Below, one piece after another: positions 1 to 9,185 of a stretch of 64,000 nt of DNA (position 1 is its first letter; each line of letters opens with the position of its first letter). Below the pieces are notes generated by a model, which had not been told where the DNA came from, made no database searches, and saw only the letters and a list, made by a program, of their open reading frames with translations. This DNA comes from Vibrio pomeroyi (GTDB lineage Bacteria > Pseudomonadota > Gammaproteobacteria > Enterobacterales > Vibrionaceae). The stretch is from contig NZ_AP025507.1 of assembly GCF_024347595.1 (NCBI RefSeq), forward strand, positions 1 to 64,000, read 5' to 3'. Both the position numbers and the translations under genes were made by a program.

Positions 1-681
1 TCAAGCAACGCAAGCCAAGCGGCGGATTCAGCGAAGCTTGCTGAAGGCAACGCAAAAGAAGCGCAGCAAATCGTAAACGCAGCTGCGGATTCTGTTGCAG
101 GCCTTGCTAGCGAAGTGTCAGAAGCCAACACCGTGGTATCACGTTTAGAAGGCGATGTTCAGAACATTTCCTCTTCGTTGGCGGTGATTCAAGACATTGC
201 AGAGCAAACTAACCTGCTGGCATTGAATGCCGCAATTGAGGCTGCTCGCGCAGGTGAACAAGGTCGTGGTTTTGCAGTTGTAGCGGATGAAGTTCGTAAG
301 CTTGCAAGCCGAACTCAGGAAAGTACGGGCGATATTCACAAGATGATTGAGCAGCTAAAAGCCGCTTCAGACGCCGCAGTAAAAGCGATGGATTCAAGTC
401 AAAACCGCAGTGCTCAAACCGTGGAAGAAGCAAACGCTGCTGCCGCTGCACTGGCGAAGATCCAAGAGTCGATCGATACCATCATGGACATGAACTCGCT
501 TATTGCGACGGCAACAGAACAGCAAAACATTGTCGGCCAAGAGATATCTCAACGCATTGTGGTGATATCCGATCAAAGTTCGCAGTCAGCAGCACTAGCA
601 AATCAAAACCGCACAGGTAGCCAAAACCTAAACAGTCGTGCGAATGAGCTTTACCACTTGGTGGACCGTTTCACAGTCTAA
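1..681 (+). CDS. Methyl-accepting chemotaxis protein, C-terminal part (5' end outside window)
   Basis: The reading frame is open from base 1, so only the cytoplasmic signalling half of a chemoreceptor is present. It contains the conserved hairpin tip ([20 protein letters not shown]), which contacts CheA and CheW, followed by the usual descending coiled coil and an ending LVDRFTV. Family knowledge: such receptors transmit ligand binding to the flagellar motor through CheA. The sensor domain, transmembrane segments and HAMP lie upstream of the window, so the ligand cannot be inferred. The first in-frame possible start inside the window (a GTG at 115) lies inside the signalling domain and is not a real start. 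A strong hairpin terminator follows. Confidence 0.95.
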   Translation, partial: SSNASQAADSAKLAEGNAKEAQQIVNAAADSVAGLASEVSEANTVVSRLEGDVQNISSSLAVIQDIAEQTNLLALNAAIEAARAGEQGRGFAVVADEVRKLASRTQESTGDIHKMIEQLKAASDAAVKAMDSSQNRSAQTVEEANAAAAALAKIQESIDTIMDMNSLIATATEQQNIVGQEISQRIVVISDQSSQSAALANQNRTGSQNLNSRANELYHLVDRFTV

Positions 682-695
682 TATCTTTATCCTCT

Positions 696-739
696 AAAAA
701 TTAGAGCTTCAGAATCCCCATTCTGAAGCTCTAATTTTT
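696..739 (+). terminator. Rho-independent terminator after the chemoreceptor
   Basis: A perfect 20-base inverted repeat (arms 696-715 and 720-739) surrounds a four-base CCCC loop and ends in a run of T. It is A-rich on the 5' side, so it could also work on the other strand. Confidence 0.85.
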
Positions 740-876
740 AAACCCTCGACTCCACGCATTAAAAGCCTCTCCCCCTTTAACTTCCTATTTATCATACGCT
801 TTGAGTGCCAATTTACAGAAGTCGGTTAAACTTAGTGAATTCATAAAGATCATCGATTCAAAGATAGGTGGGTAAC

Positions 877-1095
877 ATGTTTAATTCAGATAAGAAGAAG
901 GTTCGCGATTTACTGATCGCTACTCGCTTTGGCGTCTCCGCTTCAGAGATGAAGACCATTATTGGTGTTGAGCAGAACAAAGCGATGAAGTGCATTCTGC
1001 AACTCAAAGAGGAAGGCGAAGATATTCGAACACTTGGGGAAGGCACCAACCCAGAAGAGTTGGTTTTGTATTCCATCGGAGAGATTGAACCTTAA
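877..1095 (+). CDS. Small hypothetical protein, winged-helix-like (72 aa)
   Basis: I do not recognise a named family. The protein is short, soluble and mostly helical. Its pattern, with a helix, a short turn around GVSASEMKTIIGV, a second helix with KAMKCILQLKEEG and then a beta-like tail LVLYSI, resembles a small winged helix-turn-helix, so DNA binding is possible but unproven. The ATG at 877 is preferred because AGGTGGG lies about six bases upstream; an in-frame GTG at 868 overlaps that ribosome site. It is monocistronic and ends five bases before the convergent endonuclease III-like gene. Confidence 0.7.
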   Translation: MFNSDKKKVRDLLIATRFGVSASEMKTIIGVEQNKAMKCILQLKEEGEDIRTLGEGTNPEELVLYSIGEIEP

Positions 1096-1100
1096 GCGAG

Positions 1101-1784
1101 TTAAATATTAGTCTGAGTTTTAGCTTCTATACACGTGCTTTTAAGCGGACAGTCTTGACACTTTGGCTTGGGGTTACAAAACTGCTGTCCGTGATCGACC
1201 AGCAAGCCATGATAGTGACCATACCTTTTTGTATCCAAAGGGATTGTGCTTTCCATTAAGGCTCGAAACTTCTCATACGATTTAGGCACATCGAGTCCGT
1301 TGCGAGTGAAGATCCTTCTTGCGTACGCATCAATCACAAAAGACGGCTTACCTATCGCGTATACCAAGATCGCGTCAGCCGTTTCGCCACCAATTCCTTT
1401 TACTTCCAATAACTCTTTTCGAAGCTGATCTTTGTCCTGCTTGCGAACCACCGACATATCGTATTGGTACTTCGAAAACCAATCGGTCACAGCCTTTAAC
1501 TTAATGGCTTTCTGATTGTAATAGCCACTGGAGCGAATCTTTTGGGCAAGCTCATCAAGGTCCATTGCCGCAACCGCTCTTGGATTGCATTGCTCACCTA
1601 AGTTAATGAGTGCTTTCTCTGCGTTCTTCCAGTTGGTGTTTTGAACCAAAATAGCGCCTAAAACAATCTCGTAAGGATCATTCCTTTGCCACCAATCAAA
1701 ATAGCCATAGTGTTGCTCAAGTGTATCGAACACACTGAGTATCAACTCACTTTGACTTGCTGAATGACGCTGAATTTCAGTCAT
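1101..1784 (-). CDS. Endonuclease III-like HhH-GPD DNA glycosylase (227 aa)
   Basis: This is a base-excision DNA glycosylase of the HhH-GPD superfamily. The helix-hairpin-helix region reads VKGIGGETADAI and is followed by the catalytic aspartate in VIDAYARR. A C-terminal four-cysteine iron-sulphur loop is present (CNPKPKCQDCPLKSTC, spacing C-x5-C-x2-C-x5-C, one residue shorter than in E. coli Nth). The lysine that gives Nth its AP-lyase activity is replaced by glutamate here, so a monofunctional glycosylase is more likely than a true Nth. The start at 1784 was chosen because the similarity begins there and the upstream LysR gene stops at 1789; a longer frame would run through the LysR gene. 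The two genes are four bases apart and probably co-transcribed. Confidence 0.85.
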   Translation of the reverse strand: MTEIQRHSASQSELILSVFDTLEQHYGYFDWWQRNDPYEIVLGAILVQNTNWKNAEKALINLGEQCNPRAVAAMDLDELAQKIRSSGYYNQKAIKLKAVTDWFSKYQYDMSVVRKQDKDQLRKELLEVKGIGGETADAILVYAIGKPSFVIDAYARRIFTRNGLDVPKSYEKFRALMESTIPLDTKRYGHYHGLLVDHGQQFCNPKPKCQDCPLKSTCIEAKTQTNI

Positions 1785-1788
1785 AGGA

Positions 1789-2658
1789 TTAGTCCAATTG
1801 CTCAGAAAGGAAATCGACGAGCAAACGAACCTTTGAAGATAGGTTACGGTTCTGCGGGTAGAGCGCCCAGATCCCCTCTTTATCGTCTCGGTAATCGGAC
1901 AGCACTTCGACCAACTCTCCAGAATCAAGGTCTTCACTCACGTAGTATTCTGGAAGTTGCACCAAGCCTATGCTCTGCTTTGCTGCATCCAATAAAGCTA
2001 AACCACTATTACACTTGATTCGCCCATTAACACGAACCGAACGAGGACGACCATTTTCTTTAAAGCGCCAGTGCTCAAAGCCACCGACTAAGCATTGGTG
2101 ATGGCTTAACTCAGAAAGCGTATGCGGCTCGCCATAACTCTCAATATATTCAGGGCTTGCACACACGTAGAGTTGTCGTTGGGAGAGCTTCTTTGCCACA
2201 AGACTTGAATCTTCTAAGCGACCAAGACGAATCGCCACATCAACGCCAGAGTCTATAAGATCGAGCTTTTGGTTGGTTAGCATTAGCTCTAATTCTACTT
2301 GCGGGTGAAGCTTTAAGAATTGGTGAAGTATCGGAGCGAGCTGACGTTCGCCATAAGTCACGGGCGCAGTCACCTTCAATAAACCTTTCGGTGTGGATTG
2401 CATCTGCGTTACGGCTAATTCCGCAATCTCTAAACCCTCGACCAACAACTTACATTGCTGATAATAGAGCTGCCCGGCTTCGGTAAGAGACACCTTACGA
2501 GTCGTTCGATTAAGTAGTTTTACCGCGAGGCGCTCTTCAAGGTTAGCCACCCTACGACTGATTTGAGCCACTGACGTAGCGAGCTTCTGCGCCGCACCAG
2601 TAAAGCTCTCACGCTCTGCTACTGCAACAAACTCACTTACCCCTTCCCAATTGGCCAT
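1789..2658 (-). CDS. LysR-family transcriptional regulator (289 aa)
   Basis: The N-terminal winged helix-turn-helix (residues about 1-60, ending [15 protein letters not shown]) is followed by a LysR substrate-binding domain that starts around [16 protein letters not shown]. This is the type often found beside oxidoreductase or efflux genes, but the effector is unknown. The start at [11 protein letters not shown] is chosen because this is the usual beginning of close LysR relatives and because GAAGG lies upstream; an ATG at 2691 would add 11 atypical residues. It leads a probable two-gene unit with the endonuclease III-like gene. No divergent target gene is adjacent, which is unusual for LysR. 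Confidence 0.88.
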   Translation of the reverse strand: MANWEGVSEFVAVAERESFTGAAQKLATSVAQISRRVANLEERLAVKLLNRTTRKVSLTEAGQLYYQQCKLLVEGLEIAELAVTQMQSTPKGLLKVTAPVTYGERQLAPILHQFLKLHPQVELELMLTNQKLDLIDSGVDVAIRLGRLEDSSLVAKKLSQRQLYVCASPEYIESYGEPHTLSELSHHQCLVGGFEHWRFKENGRPRSVRVNGRIKCNSGLALLDAAKQSIGLVQLPEYYVSEDLDSGELVEVLSDYRDDKEGIWALYPQNRNLSSKVRLLVDFLSEQLD

Positions 2659-2920
2659 GCCTTTACCTTCTATTGAACGATGGTTACCCATACAGTGTAT
2701 TGAAGTTACAAATTGCTGTCACCTTGCTTGATATGCTTTGCGCATAAATCTTCGCCACCTACAATCGTTCAAAATCATTCCAACCAACTGCTGACATTTC
2801 TCATTATTCCTTACCGAACACTAACAAAATCGTCGTCTCCCCTGACACTCCTCCTACCACTTCATTGATATGTTGGTTCTGTACCGGAACACAGGTACTT
2901 CAACACAGTAAGGTACTCCT

Positions 2921-3268
2921 ATGAAAAAATTAATCATACTTGCATCAACTCTTGTACTTAGCACAACAGCGTTCGCAGCAACCAAAACAACGATTCAAGA
3001 AACAACGCTAAAATCTGATACATTTGTTACTGAAGCGGAAGCATACGATGCAGGAACTAACCTTATGGATGAGTTAAGCGCAAAGACACCATTTGAGCTT
3101 TCTAGAGAACTGCCACAGTTCCAACAAACAACAAAATACGATTCGTTCAAGATTGATGACGCGAACATGGAAGTGAAAAAAATCACTAACATGAACGGCG
3201 ATGTTCATTACCAAGCGAACGTAAAAGTTGACTACCGTTACACATACAAAGACGGTCGCAGCAGCTAA
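2921..3268 (+). CDS. DUF3316-family secreted protein (115 aa)
   Basis: A Sec signal peptide is clear: MKK, a hydrophobic core, then TAFA cut near residue 19. The mature part of about 96 residues carries the pattern seen in small Vibrio DUF3316 proteins (EAEAYDAGTNLMDEL, then TPFELSRELP, then a beta-rich tail YQANVKVDYRYTY). It is likely periplasmic and its function is unknown. AAGGTACTCCT precedes the ATG. The gene stands alone and is closed by a strong terminator. Confidence 0.8.
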   Translation: MKKLIILASTLVLSTTAFAATKTTIQETTLKSDTFVTEAEAYDAGTNLMDELSAKTPFELSRELPQFQQTTKYDSFKIDDANMEVKKITNMNGDVHYQANVKVDYRYTYKDGRSS

Positions 3269-3315
3269 CACCGAATGATTGATTCGGTCCAAAAACCGTT
3301 CACACGTTCAAAAAG

Positions 3316-3348
3316 AAAGCCCGCACTCATAAAGTACGGGCTTTTTTT
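3316..3348 (+). terminator. Rho-independent terminator after the DUF3316 gene
   Basis: The arms AAAGCCCGTAC-like/GTACGGGCTTT form a GC-rich stem with a short loop and are followed by seven T residues. Confidence 0.85.
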
Positions 3349-3422
3349 CGTTAATCGCTGATTAATGGAACCCAAAACGAGCAACCATTATTAACTCATA
3401 TTCGTCTGCCTAGTTTTGAAGA

Positions 3423-5060
3423 TTAAACTTCAAACTGAGACACAAGGCTATCAAGCGCTTCACACTGTTCCGCTAGTGCCATACAAGCGTTCTCTGCGCT
3501 GCTTGCCATCTCAACCATTTGCATGGTGCTTTCTGCGATGCGTTGAACATTCTTGTTCACTTCTTCAGACACTTGAGATTGCTGAGAAGCTGCCGTTGCG
3601 ATTTGTGTGTTCATGTCGTTCATCTTACCGATCGAATTACGAATCTCACTCAAAGAAGACGCTGCTGTACCCGCTTGAACAATGGTTTTCTCGCCGCTGG
3701 CTTTACTTTCGTTCATCACGCCAACCGCATGTTTTGCACCTACTTCTAAGCGCTCAATCATAGATTGGATTTCGCCCGTGCTGTCTTGAGTTTTGCTTGC
3801 CAGGGCACGAACTTCATCCGCAACCACAGCAAAGCCACGCCCTTGTTCACCCGCACGTGCCGCTTCTATTGCTGCGTTTAATGCTAGTAGGTTTGTTTGC
3901 TCAGCAATGCCTTTGATCACACCAAGAATAGACGCGATGTTCTTCACATCGGTATCCAGCTCTTGAACCACTCCGCCCGCGTTCTCGATATCTTGCGCAA
4001 GGCGTTCAATCGATGTCACGGTTAAGCCAAGAGTCGTATCTGCCGATTCCACTTCATGGTTCGCCACATTACTTGCTGTCGCAGCGTCTAATGCGTTACC
4101 ACTCACCACTTCACTAGTTGCTTGCATTTCATGAACTGCAGCCGCGACCACTTCACTTTCTCGCTGTTGATTAGACGAGAATTCAGCAACACTTTGCGTT
4201 AGTGATTTGATATTTTCCATCTCTGAGCGAACTGCATTCGATGTAAAGATCACTTGTTCTACCGTGACGTGGATCTTGCCAACAAACTGGTTGAAGGCAG
4301 AACTTAAACGAGCAATCTCGTCATTACCTTCTACCTTCATTCGTTGAGACAGATTACCGTCACCCGAAGCGATTTCATTCATCGCTTTTTCAACGTTCTG
4401 AATGGGTTGAATAATGAAACGGTTCGACAACCACATCGCGAAAATGGCAGCAAATACAGCGACAGCCATACCGACTTCGATGATCAACTTGCTTGATTCG
4501 ATAGAGTCATCGGCTTGCTGACGAAGCTCTTTCTGCTTTAGTTCAATCAACGTTCTGATATCACGCAATTGCTTACGAATAATCGCAAACTCAGCGTCTA
4601 ACGCTGGCGAGTAATCAATGTTGTATTGGTGCGCGTTCGCAGGGTCTGCAAACATAGGCTCATGTAGCGAAACCCACTTACTCATCGCGTTAACCAGCTT
4701 TGATAGCTCACCACGAGAAGAAGGATCCAACACACCTGCTCTGTAAAGCGTTTCAACACTCTCAAAACGAGGAACCGCTTTATAAGCGTTGTCTTTAAAT
4801 TCGAACTTTTGGTACTCAATCGCTGCCTGATCTTTAGCAAGCAACAGACCTTGTGCCGAAGCGATGATTTGGTAGATATCGCGGTAGCCGTCTTCTAGGT
4901 TATCTAGAACCGGTTGAACCACATTATTGAGCTCGTTATTAATCGCAGCTTGAGCATTTGATCTGATAACGTTGAGCACGGTAACGGTAGAAAAAACAAT
5001 CACAATCACCAACAGCGGGATCGCGATTTTACTCTTAATCGAAAGATTATTGATATTCAT
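3423..5060 (-). CDS. Methyl-accepting chemotaxis protein (545 aa)
   Basis: A full-length chemoreceptor. Transmembrane helix 1 is near residues 13-33, and a periplasmic helical sensor of about 165 residues follows with no recognised ligand motif. Transmembrane helix 2 is near 200-220 ([16 protein letters not shown]). Next come a HAMP domain ([21 protein letters not shown]) and the signalling hairpin around [20 protein letters not shown]. The start at 5060 is chosen because [12 protein letters not shown] is the typical basic N-terminus before the first membrane helix; an upstream ATG at 5111 would add 17 unlikely residues. No CheR-binding pentapeptide is seen at the C-terminus (ends SLVSQFEV). 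Confidence 0.93.
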   Translation of the reverse strand: MNINNLSIKSKIAIPLLVIVIVFSTVTVLNVIRSNAQAAINNELNNVVQPVLDNLEDGYRDIYQIIASAQGLLLAKDQAAIEYQKFEFKDNAYKAVPRFESVETLYRAGVLDPSSRGELSKLVNAMSKWVSLHEPMFADPANAHQYNIDYSPALDAEFAIIRKQLRDIRTLIELKQKELRQQADDSIESSKLIIEVGMAVAVFAAIFAMWLSNRFIIQPIQNVEKAMNEIASGDGNLSQRMKVEGNDEIARLSSAFNQFVGKIHVTVEQVIFTSNAVRSEMENIKSLTQSVAEFSSNQQRESEVVAAAVHEMQATSEVVSGNALDAATASNVANHEVESADTTLGLTVTSIERLAQDIENAGGVVQELDTDVKNIASILGVIKGIAEQTNLLALNAAIEAARAGEQGRGFAVVADEVRALASKTQDSTGEIQSMIERLEVGAKHAVGVMNESKASGEKTIVQAGTAASSLSEIRNSIGKMNDMNTQIATAASQQSQVSEEVNKNVQRIAESTMQMVEMASSAENACMALAEQCEALDSLVSQFEV

Positions 5061-5319
5061 TGGGATTAATAACCACACTTCAAATAGGGATGCGCGCGCA
5101 ATATACAGCACACATATGAAATCCCGCTAAGCTTTTGTGAGCTTCATCTCATAGCAAACGATACCGCTAATTCGTGTGATGTTTTTTCAATCAAAGGTTA
5201 ACTTTCGGCGACTAAAATACTCTCTGATTTAGACTTATTTGCCGCTGATACGCGCAAATACTGGAGAAGTGTTAGAAATAACACCATAATGTAGGGCTCT
5301 AAAATAAGTAGGTAAGAAC

Positions 5320-5745
5320 ATGAAAATTTGTGGTGTTGAAATCAAAGGTAACGATGCAGTCATCTGTCTTCTTTCTCTGTCAGACGGCGTATTTAACATT
5401 CCTGATTGCCGAGTTTCTAAGGTTGCGATTAGCGACGCAAACGACACACAGAATATGAAAGACTTTCAATTCTCTTTTGCAAAGTTAATGGAAGATTACC
5501 AAGTAGAAAAAGTTGTAATTCGCCAACGTCAAACTAAAGGCAAATTTGCTGGCGGTGGTTTCGGCTTCAAACTTGAAGCAGCAATTCAGCTGATCGACGG
5601 CCTAGATGTAACCGTTGTATCTCCAACTGAAATCAAAGAAAGCCTTAAGCGTAACCCTCTTATGATGAAGTTCAAAGAGACTGGCCTTAAGCAATACCAA
5701 GAAGCACCGTTTACAACGGCTTACGCTTGTTTGATGAAGCGCTAA
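5320..5745 (+). CDS. DUF3010-family protein (141 aa)
   Basis: A compact cytoplasmic protein that matches the DUF3010 family found in gamma-proteobacteria. It starts MKICGVEIKGNDA, with an alternating beta pattern like an RNase H-fold core, and carries a KVVIRQRQTKGKFAGGG segment and the ending TAYACLMKR. The biochemical role is unknown; a nuclease-like or ATPase-like fold is only inference. GTAGGTAAG precedes the ATG. It is monocistronic and closed by a terminator shared with the convergent exporter gene. Confidence 0.8.
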   Translation: MKICGVEIKGNDAVICLLSLSDGVFNIPDCRVSKVAISDANDTQNMKDFQFSFAKLMEDYQVEKVVIRQRQTKGKFAGGGFGFKLEAAIQLIDGLDVTVVSPTEIKESLKRNPLMMKFKETGLKQYQEAPFTTAYACLMKR

Positions 5746-5775
5746 TCATCAATCGCTAGCGAAAAATTGAGTAGA

Positions 5776-5807
5776 AAAAGAGCCTGTATTATCAGGCTCT
5801 TTTTTGT
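5776..5807 (+). terminator. Terminator between DUF3010 and EamA genes
   Basis: AAAAGAGCCTG and CAGGCTCTTTT form a stem with a short ATTAT loop and end in T6G. The A-rich 5' side suggests that it serves both convergent genes. Confidence 0.85.
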
Positions 5808-5808
5808 T

Positions 5809-6708
5809 TTAACGATTTAAAGCCGCTTGTCTTCGCAACTTGACCAGCTCTGGCTTCTTCACCACTAGATAAACCGCAGCAGCAGACAACGCAAACCCCA
5901 TTGCACCATAGATATCGAATGATTCACCGAAGATAAGCCAAGCTTGAATTGCGGTTGTTGGTGGAACGAGATAGAACACCGATGCAACACTTGAAGATGC
6001 TCCGTGTTCTACCATGTAAAGCAACAACAGTATTGCGACACAAGATAGAACGACCACCAGCCAAATCAGAGTTAACGTAAATTCTACCGTCCAGTTCACT
6101 TGCATGGTTTCGTAGCGCATTGCGAAAGGCAGAAACAGAGCTGCAGAGGCCAAGTATTGCACCATCGCACCGCCCACCATATCTGTCCCCTTACAGAAAC
6201 GCTTTTGATATAAAGTGCCGCAGGTAATCCCTACCAGTGAGACTAAACATAACAGTGTCGCCAAGACTTTTTGGTCATCCGACTGCCATTCAATATTACC
6301 CATTAACACTAAACTAATACCCGCAAAACCGAGTGCCAAGCCAAGCCATTGCGCGAAGTTAAAACGCTGTGAGGTACAACTAACCATGATCAGCGCGGTA
6401 AGTATCGGTTGTAAGCCCACCAGTAAAGAGCTCAATCCAGCAGGCATCCCCATATCAATCGCCAGATAAGTACCACCTAGGTAAAAGCCGTGAATCAATA
6501 TCCCGACCACACAGGCATGGAAAAATGCTCGACCACGAGGGATACGACGTTTAAGGATTGCAATCAAAACCAAGAACAGTGCCACATTGGCTACCATCCT
6601 AAGTGAAAGTAACGTCGCGGGTTCGGCGTATTCCACGCCAAGACGTGCGCCAACAAAGCCTGACGACCACAATATTACAAACACGAACGGAATCATTTTA
6701 ATCAGCAT
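5809..6708 (-). CDS. EamA/DMT-family transporter (299 aa)
   Basis: An inner-membrane exporter-type protein of the drug/metabolite superfamily with about ten transmembrane helices in two EamA repeats (residues about 5-135 and 150-285). Typical markers are LWSSGFVGARLGVEYAEP at the start and PPTTAIQAWLIFGE in the second repeat. The substrate is unknown; relatives export amino acids or metabolites. It is divergent from a MocR-type regulator 124 bases away, a common pairing that suggests the regulator controls this exporter. Confidence 0.88.
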   Translation of the reverse strand: MLIKMIPFVFVILWSSGFVGARLGVEYAEPATLLSLRMVANVALFLVLIAILKRRIPRGRAFFHACVVGILIHGFYLGGTYLAIDMGMPAGLSSLLVGLQPILTALIMVSCTSQRFNFAQWLGLALGFAGISLVLMGNIEWQSDDQKVLATLLCLVSLVGITCGTLYQKRFCKGTDMVGGAMVQYLASAALFLPFAMRYETMQVNWTVEFTLTLIWLVVVLSCVAILLLLYMVEHGASSSVASVFYLVPPTTAIQAWLIFGESFDIYGAMGFALSAAAVYLVVKKPELVKLRRQAALNR

Positions 6709-6755
6709 TACAAACCTCTGGTCAACTCTTCATCAATGCTGTTACCTTAGTTGGG

Positions 6756-6805
6756 TACAGATAACTAATAAAGATACAGATATAACACTTTAAATGGTTA
6801 CAGAT
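6756..6805. promoter_or_regulatory. Three TACAGAT direct repeats between EamA and MocR genes
   Basis: TACAGAT occurs at 6756-6762, 6775-6781 and 6799-6805 in the same orientation in the 124-base divergent spacer. MocR-type regulators usually bind direct repeats, so this is the likely operator set. The assignment is inference from position and repetition. Confidence 0.5.
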
Positions 6806-6832
6806 TGAGTGTGAGCAACGAGGGAGAACAAC

Positions 6833-8260
6833 GTGGAAGCAGAAGTCAGCGGCAATAAATATCTCGCGACCGAACAACATATTAAGGCTCAAATCGATAG
6901 AGGGCTCTTTCACCCAGACGACCGCCTTCCCTCGATCCGCCAATTAAGCGAACAATTGGGTGTGAGCAAAAATACCGTGATTCGCGCCTATCAAGAGTTG
7001 GAAGCTACGGGCTGGGTGTACTCGGTTCCCAAGTCGGGTTATCGCGTTAAAGCACCGAACACCACAAGTTGGGATGCGCCCAGCCAACCTCAAAAAGTTG
7101 ACCTATTGTCCGTCACCAAATCGGTACTCTCTCGTCCGAAAGGCCGTATGAAGTTGCTTGCTGGCTCTGCTCACCCTAACATTAACAATCCCGCTATCCG
7201 GAGCTTGTATGCCGAGATCGGTCGCCACAGTCGTTTGCAAACTCAGCTTCCTGGTTATTACCAATTGCCCCCCGGAGACGAACAATTAGTAAAACAATTG
7301 TTAAAGATCACCCATGATCTAGGTGTTCCCGCAGGATCGAAAGAGATTGCGATAACTCACGGTGCACAACAGGCGATCAGCTTAGCGTTACGAGCATTAA
7401 CCAAACCGGGGGACATCGTGGCGGTAGAGTCGCCGTGTTACTTCGGCAACTTACTGTTACTCGAGTCACTTGGTTTACAAGCCCTTGAAATACCAAGCAG
7501 TGTTAGCCACGGAATCGATATTCCTTCACTACAAAGCGCCCTAGATAAGTGGGAAGTGAAAACGCTGCTGCTGACACCAAATTTTACCAACCCTACAGGC
7601 TCTAGAATGCCTCTGGCTAATCGAAAAGCCTTGTTGGAGATAACCAGATCTTTGCCAATTATCGAAGACGATGTATTTGGAAGCTTGGCATTTGATACAC
7701 CGATTGCGAGCTTGAAAGAGCTTGATGACCAAGATAGAGTGATCTATGTGAACTCGCTATCCAAAACTTTAGACTCTCGCCTTCGTGTCGGTTGGTTACT
7801 TTCAGGGCGCTATCAGCCCTTAGTCGAGAAGTATCTGCTATGCGATAACATGGGCAGCTCGAACCTCATGCAATCCGCAGTCGGTCAATTTCTCACAACG
7901 GGTAAATACCGTAGCCATTTATCTAAGATGAAGCGGCTCTATCAAACTAATCAAAAGCAGTTTCAAAGCCTGTTAATACAAGCTCTGGATAGCTACCCAC
8001 ATCTTGTCGGGCGCTACCACCTATCAAAACCAGAAGGCTCATTTCTGAACTGGATAACACTGCCAGAATCGGTCGACAGCTACGCCGTCTATCAAGATTG
8101 CTTGAAACACAAACTGGGCATCTTACCCGGCACGGTATTTGGCACACACGACCAATACAAACACTGCCTACGCTTCACCGTTGCCAACATCGAAGAGAGC
8201 AAAGATTGGAAAGAAGGGATCGTGACGCTGGCGAAGTTGATCGCGAAGCATGCACGTTAA
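6833..8260 (+). CDS. MocR-type PLP-dependent transcriptional regulator (475 aa)
   Basis: A GntR winged helix (residues about 10-78, DDRLPSIRQLSEQLGVSKNT) is fused to a fold-type I aminotransferase-like domain (about 110-470). The PLP-lysine motif is visible as YVNSLSKTLDSRLRVGWL, and NFTNPTGSRMP is the usual phosphate/substrate-side motif. Such proteins use PLP or an amino-acid adduct as a signal and do not act as enzymes. The start is GTG at 6833, with GGGAG about eight bases upstream. The divergent EamA exporter is the most likely target, and three TACAGAT repeats lie between them. Confidence 0.9.
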   Translation: MEAEVSGNKYLATEQHIKAQIDRGLFHPDDRLPSIRQLSEQLGVSKNTVIRAYQELEATGWVYSVPKSGYRVKAPNTTSWDAPSQPQKVDLLSVTKSVLSRPKGRMKLLAGSAHPNINNPAIRSLYAEIGRHSRLQTQLPGYYQLPPGDEQLVKQLLKITHDLGVPAGSKEIAITHGAQQAISLALRALTKPGDIVAVESPCYFGNLLLLESLGLQALEIPSSVSHGIDIPSLQSALDKWEVKTLLLTPNFTNPTGSRMPLANRKALLEITRSLPIIEDDVFGSLAFDTPIASLKELDDQDRVIYVNSLSKTLDSRLRVGWLLSGRYQPLVEKYLLCDNMGSSNLMQSAVGQFLTTGKYRSHLSKMKRLYQTNQKQFQSLLIQALDSYPHLVGRYHLSKPEGSFLNWITLPESVDSYAVYQDCLKHKLGILPGTVFGTHDQYKHCLRFTVANIEESKDWKEGIVTLAKLIAKHAR

Positions 8261-8296
8261 CTGCTTAGCCAAAACAAACTAAATCCTGAATACAAC

Positions 8297-8325
8297 AAAG
8301 CCCCACTCAATCGAGCGGGGCTTTC
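8297..8325 (+). terminator. Bidirectional terminator after the MocR gene
   Basis: AAAGCCCC(A/G)CTC and GAGCGGGGCTTT form a stem around a short loop between two convergent genes. There is no long T run on the plus strand, so its strength there is moderate. Confidence 0.7.
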
Positions 8326-8358
8326 ATCATTCTTGTCTCTTACTTAATCAAAGGTGAA

Positions 8359-8907
8359 TTAACCTTCCCAAGCAAACTGTTCGAATACTTTGTCTACGGG
8401 TGTTTGAGCAACGTGGTTTACGTAGTTACTGATCACTTTCTGTGACAGGCCAAGAATCACTTCTAATACTTGTTGTTGGCCGTAACCCGCTGCGAAGAAT
8501 GCTTCCATTTCGTTTGCTGGCACATTACCGCGATTGCGAACCATACTTAGCGTGAAATCGTGCAGTGCTTGTAGCTTTTCTGTTGGCATTGCGGTGCGAT
8601 TACGAAGTGCTTCAGTGATCGCAGGATCAACCTTCATTGAATGTGCAATACCTGTGTGCGCAGGTACGCAGTAGTGGCATTCATGTTCAACGTTAATGGT
8701 TTGCCAAACAACGGTAAGCTCTTCGGCATCAAAAGATGAGTCGTTAAAAAGCTGATGAAGCTCTCTGTAGGCTTTCAGAGTATTTGGAGATTCGGCTAGC
8801 ACACCAAACAACCCCGGCACTCTTCCCATCTGTTTTTTCGCGCCTTCAAGAATGACTTTGCTTTGTTCTGGTGCTGACTCTACTGAGTGAATTTTGAAAT
8901 TGCTCAT
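8359..8907 (-). CDS. AhpD-like carboxymuconolactone decarboxylase-family protein (182 aa)
   Basis: The all-helical AhpD fold is indicated by the redox motif ECHYCVPAH at residues 76-84 (C77, C80, H84) with an upstream acidic residue. In AhpD these residues give thiol-dependent peroxidase or reductase activity. The start is set at MSNFKIHSVE (8907); the longer frame to 8946 adds 13 basic residues with no support. Two GAAC-N4-GTTC palindromes 96-131 bases upstream look like TetR operators. No TetR gene is adjacent, but one about 11 kb away (19919-20503) carries the same operator arrangement. Confidence 0.88.
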   Translation of the reverse strand: MSNFKIHSVESAPEQSKVILEGAKKQMGRVPGLFGVLAESPNTLKAYRELHQLFNDSSFDAEELTVVWQTINVEHECHYCVPAHTGIAHSMKVDPAITEALRNRTAMPTEKLQALHDFTLSMVRNRGNVPANEMEAFFAAGYGQQQVLEVILGLSQKVISNYVNHVAQTPVDKVFEQFAWEG

Positions 8908-9002
8908 CGTTCTATTCCTATTAATTCTGCTTCTAAATTTGGTCATTTACGGAGATTTAATAGCCGCTCTCCGTTGGTGTGAAAACAATATAAACCAAAC
9001 CA

Positions 9003-9038
9003 GAACGATCGTTCAAGTAATATTTTGAACAATCGTTC
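9003..9038. promoter_or_regulatory. Twin TetR-type palindromes upstream of the AhpD-like gene
   Basis: GAACGATCGTTC (9003-9014, a perfect palindrome) and GAACAATCGTTC (9027-9038) are 24 bases apart, start to start. Both fit GAAC-N4-GTTC. Their position just upstream of the AhpD-like gene suggests repressor sites over its promoter. Confidence 0.6.
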
Positions 9039-9123
9039 AAAATAAATGTCGAGTAAGAGATTAGAAGGAAAAATAGACTATTTAACATCAAGTCATTGTT
9101 AACTTATCTTTCTGATTCAAAAC

Positions 9124-9157
9124 AAAAAAGCCCATCAAGTGACACCTGATGGGCTTT
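9124..9157 (-). terminator. Terminator of the GNAT gene
   Basis: AAAGCCCATCA and TGATGGGCTTT pair around a short loop. Read on the minus strand it ends in T6, consistent with stopping transcription from 9186-10988. Confidence 0.85.
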
Positions 9158-9185
9158 CATTCATCTAAGATTTTATTTTAAGCAA

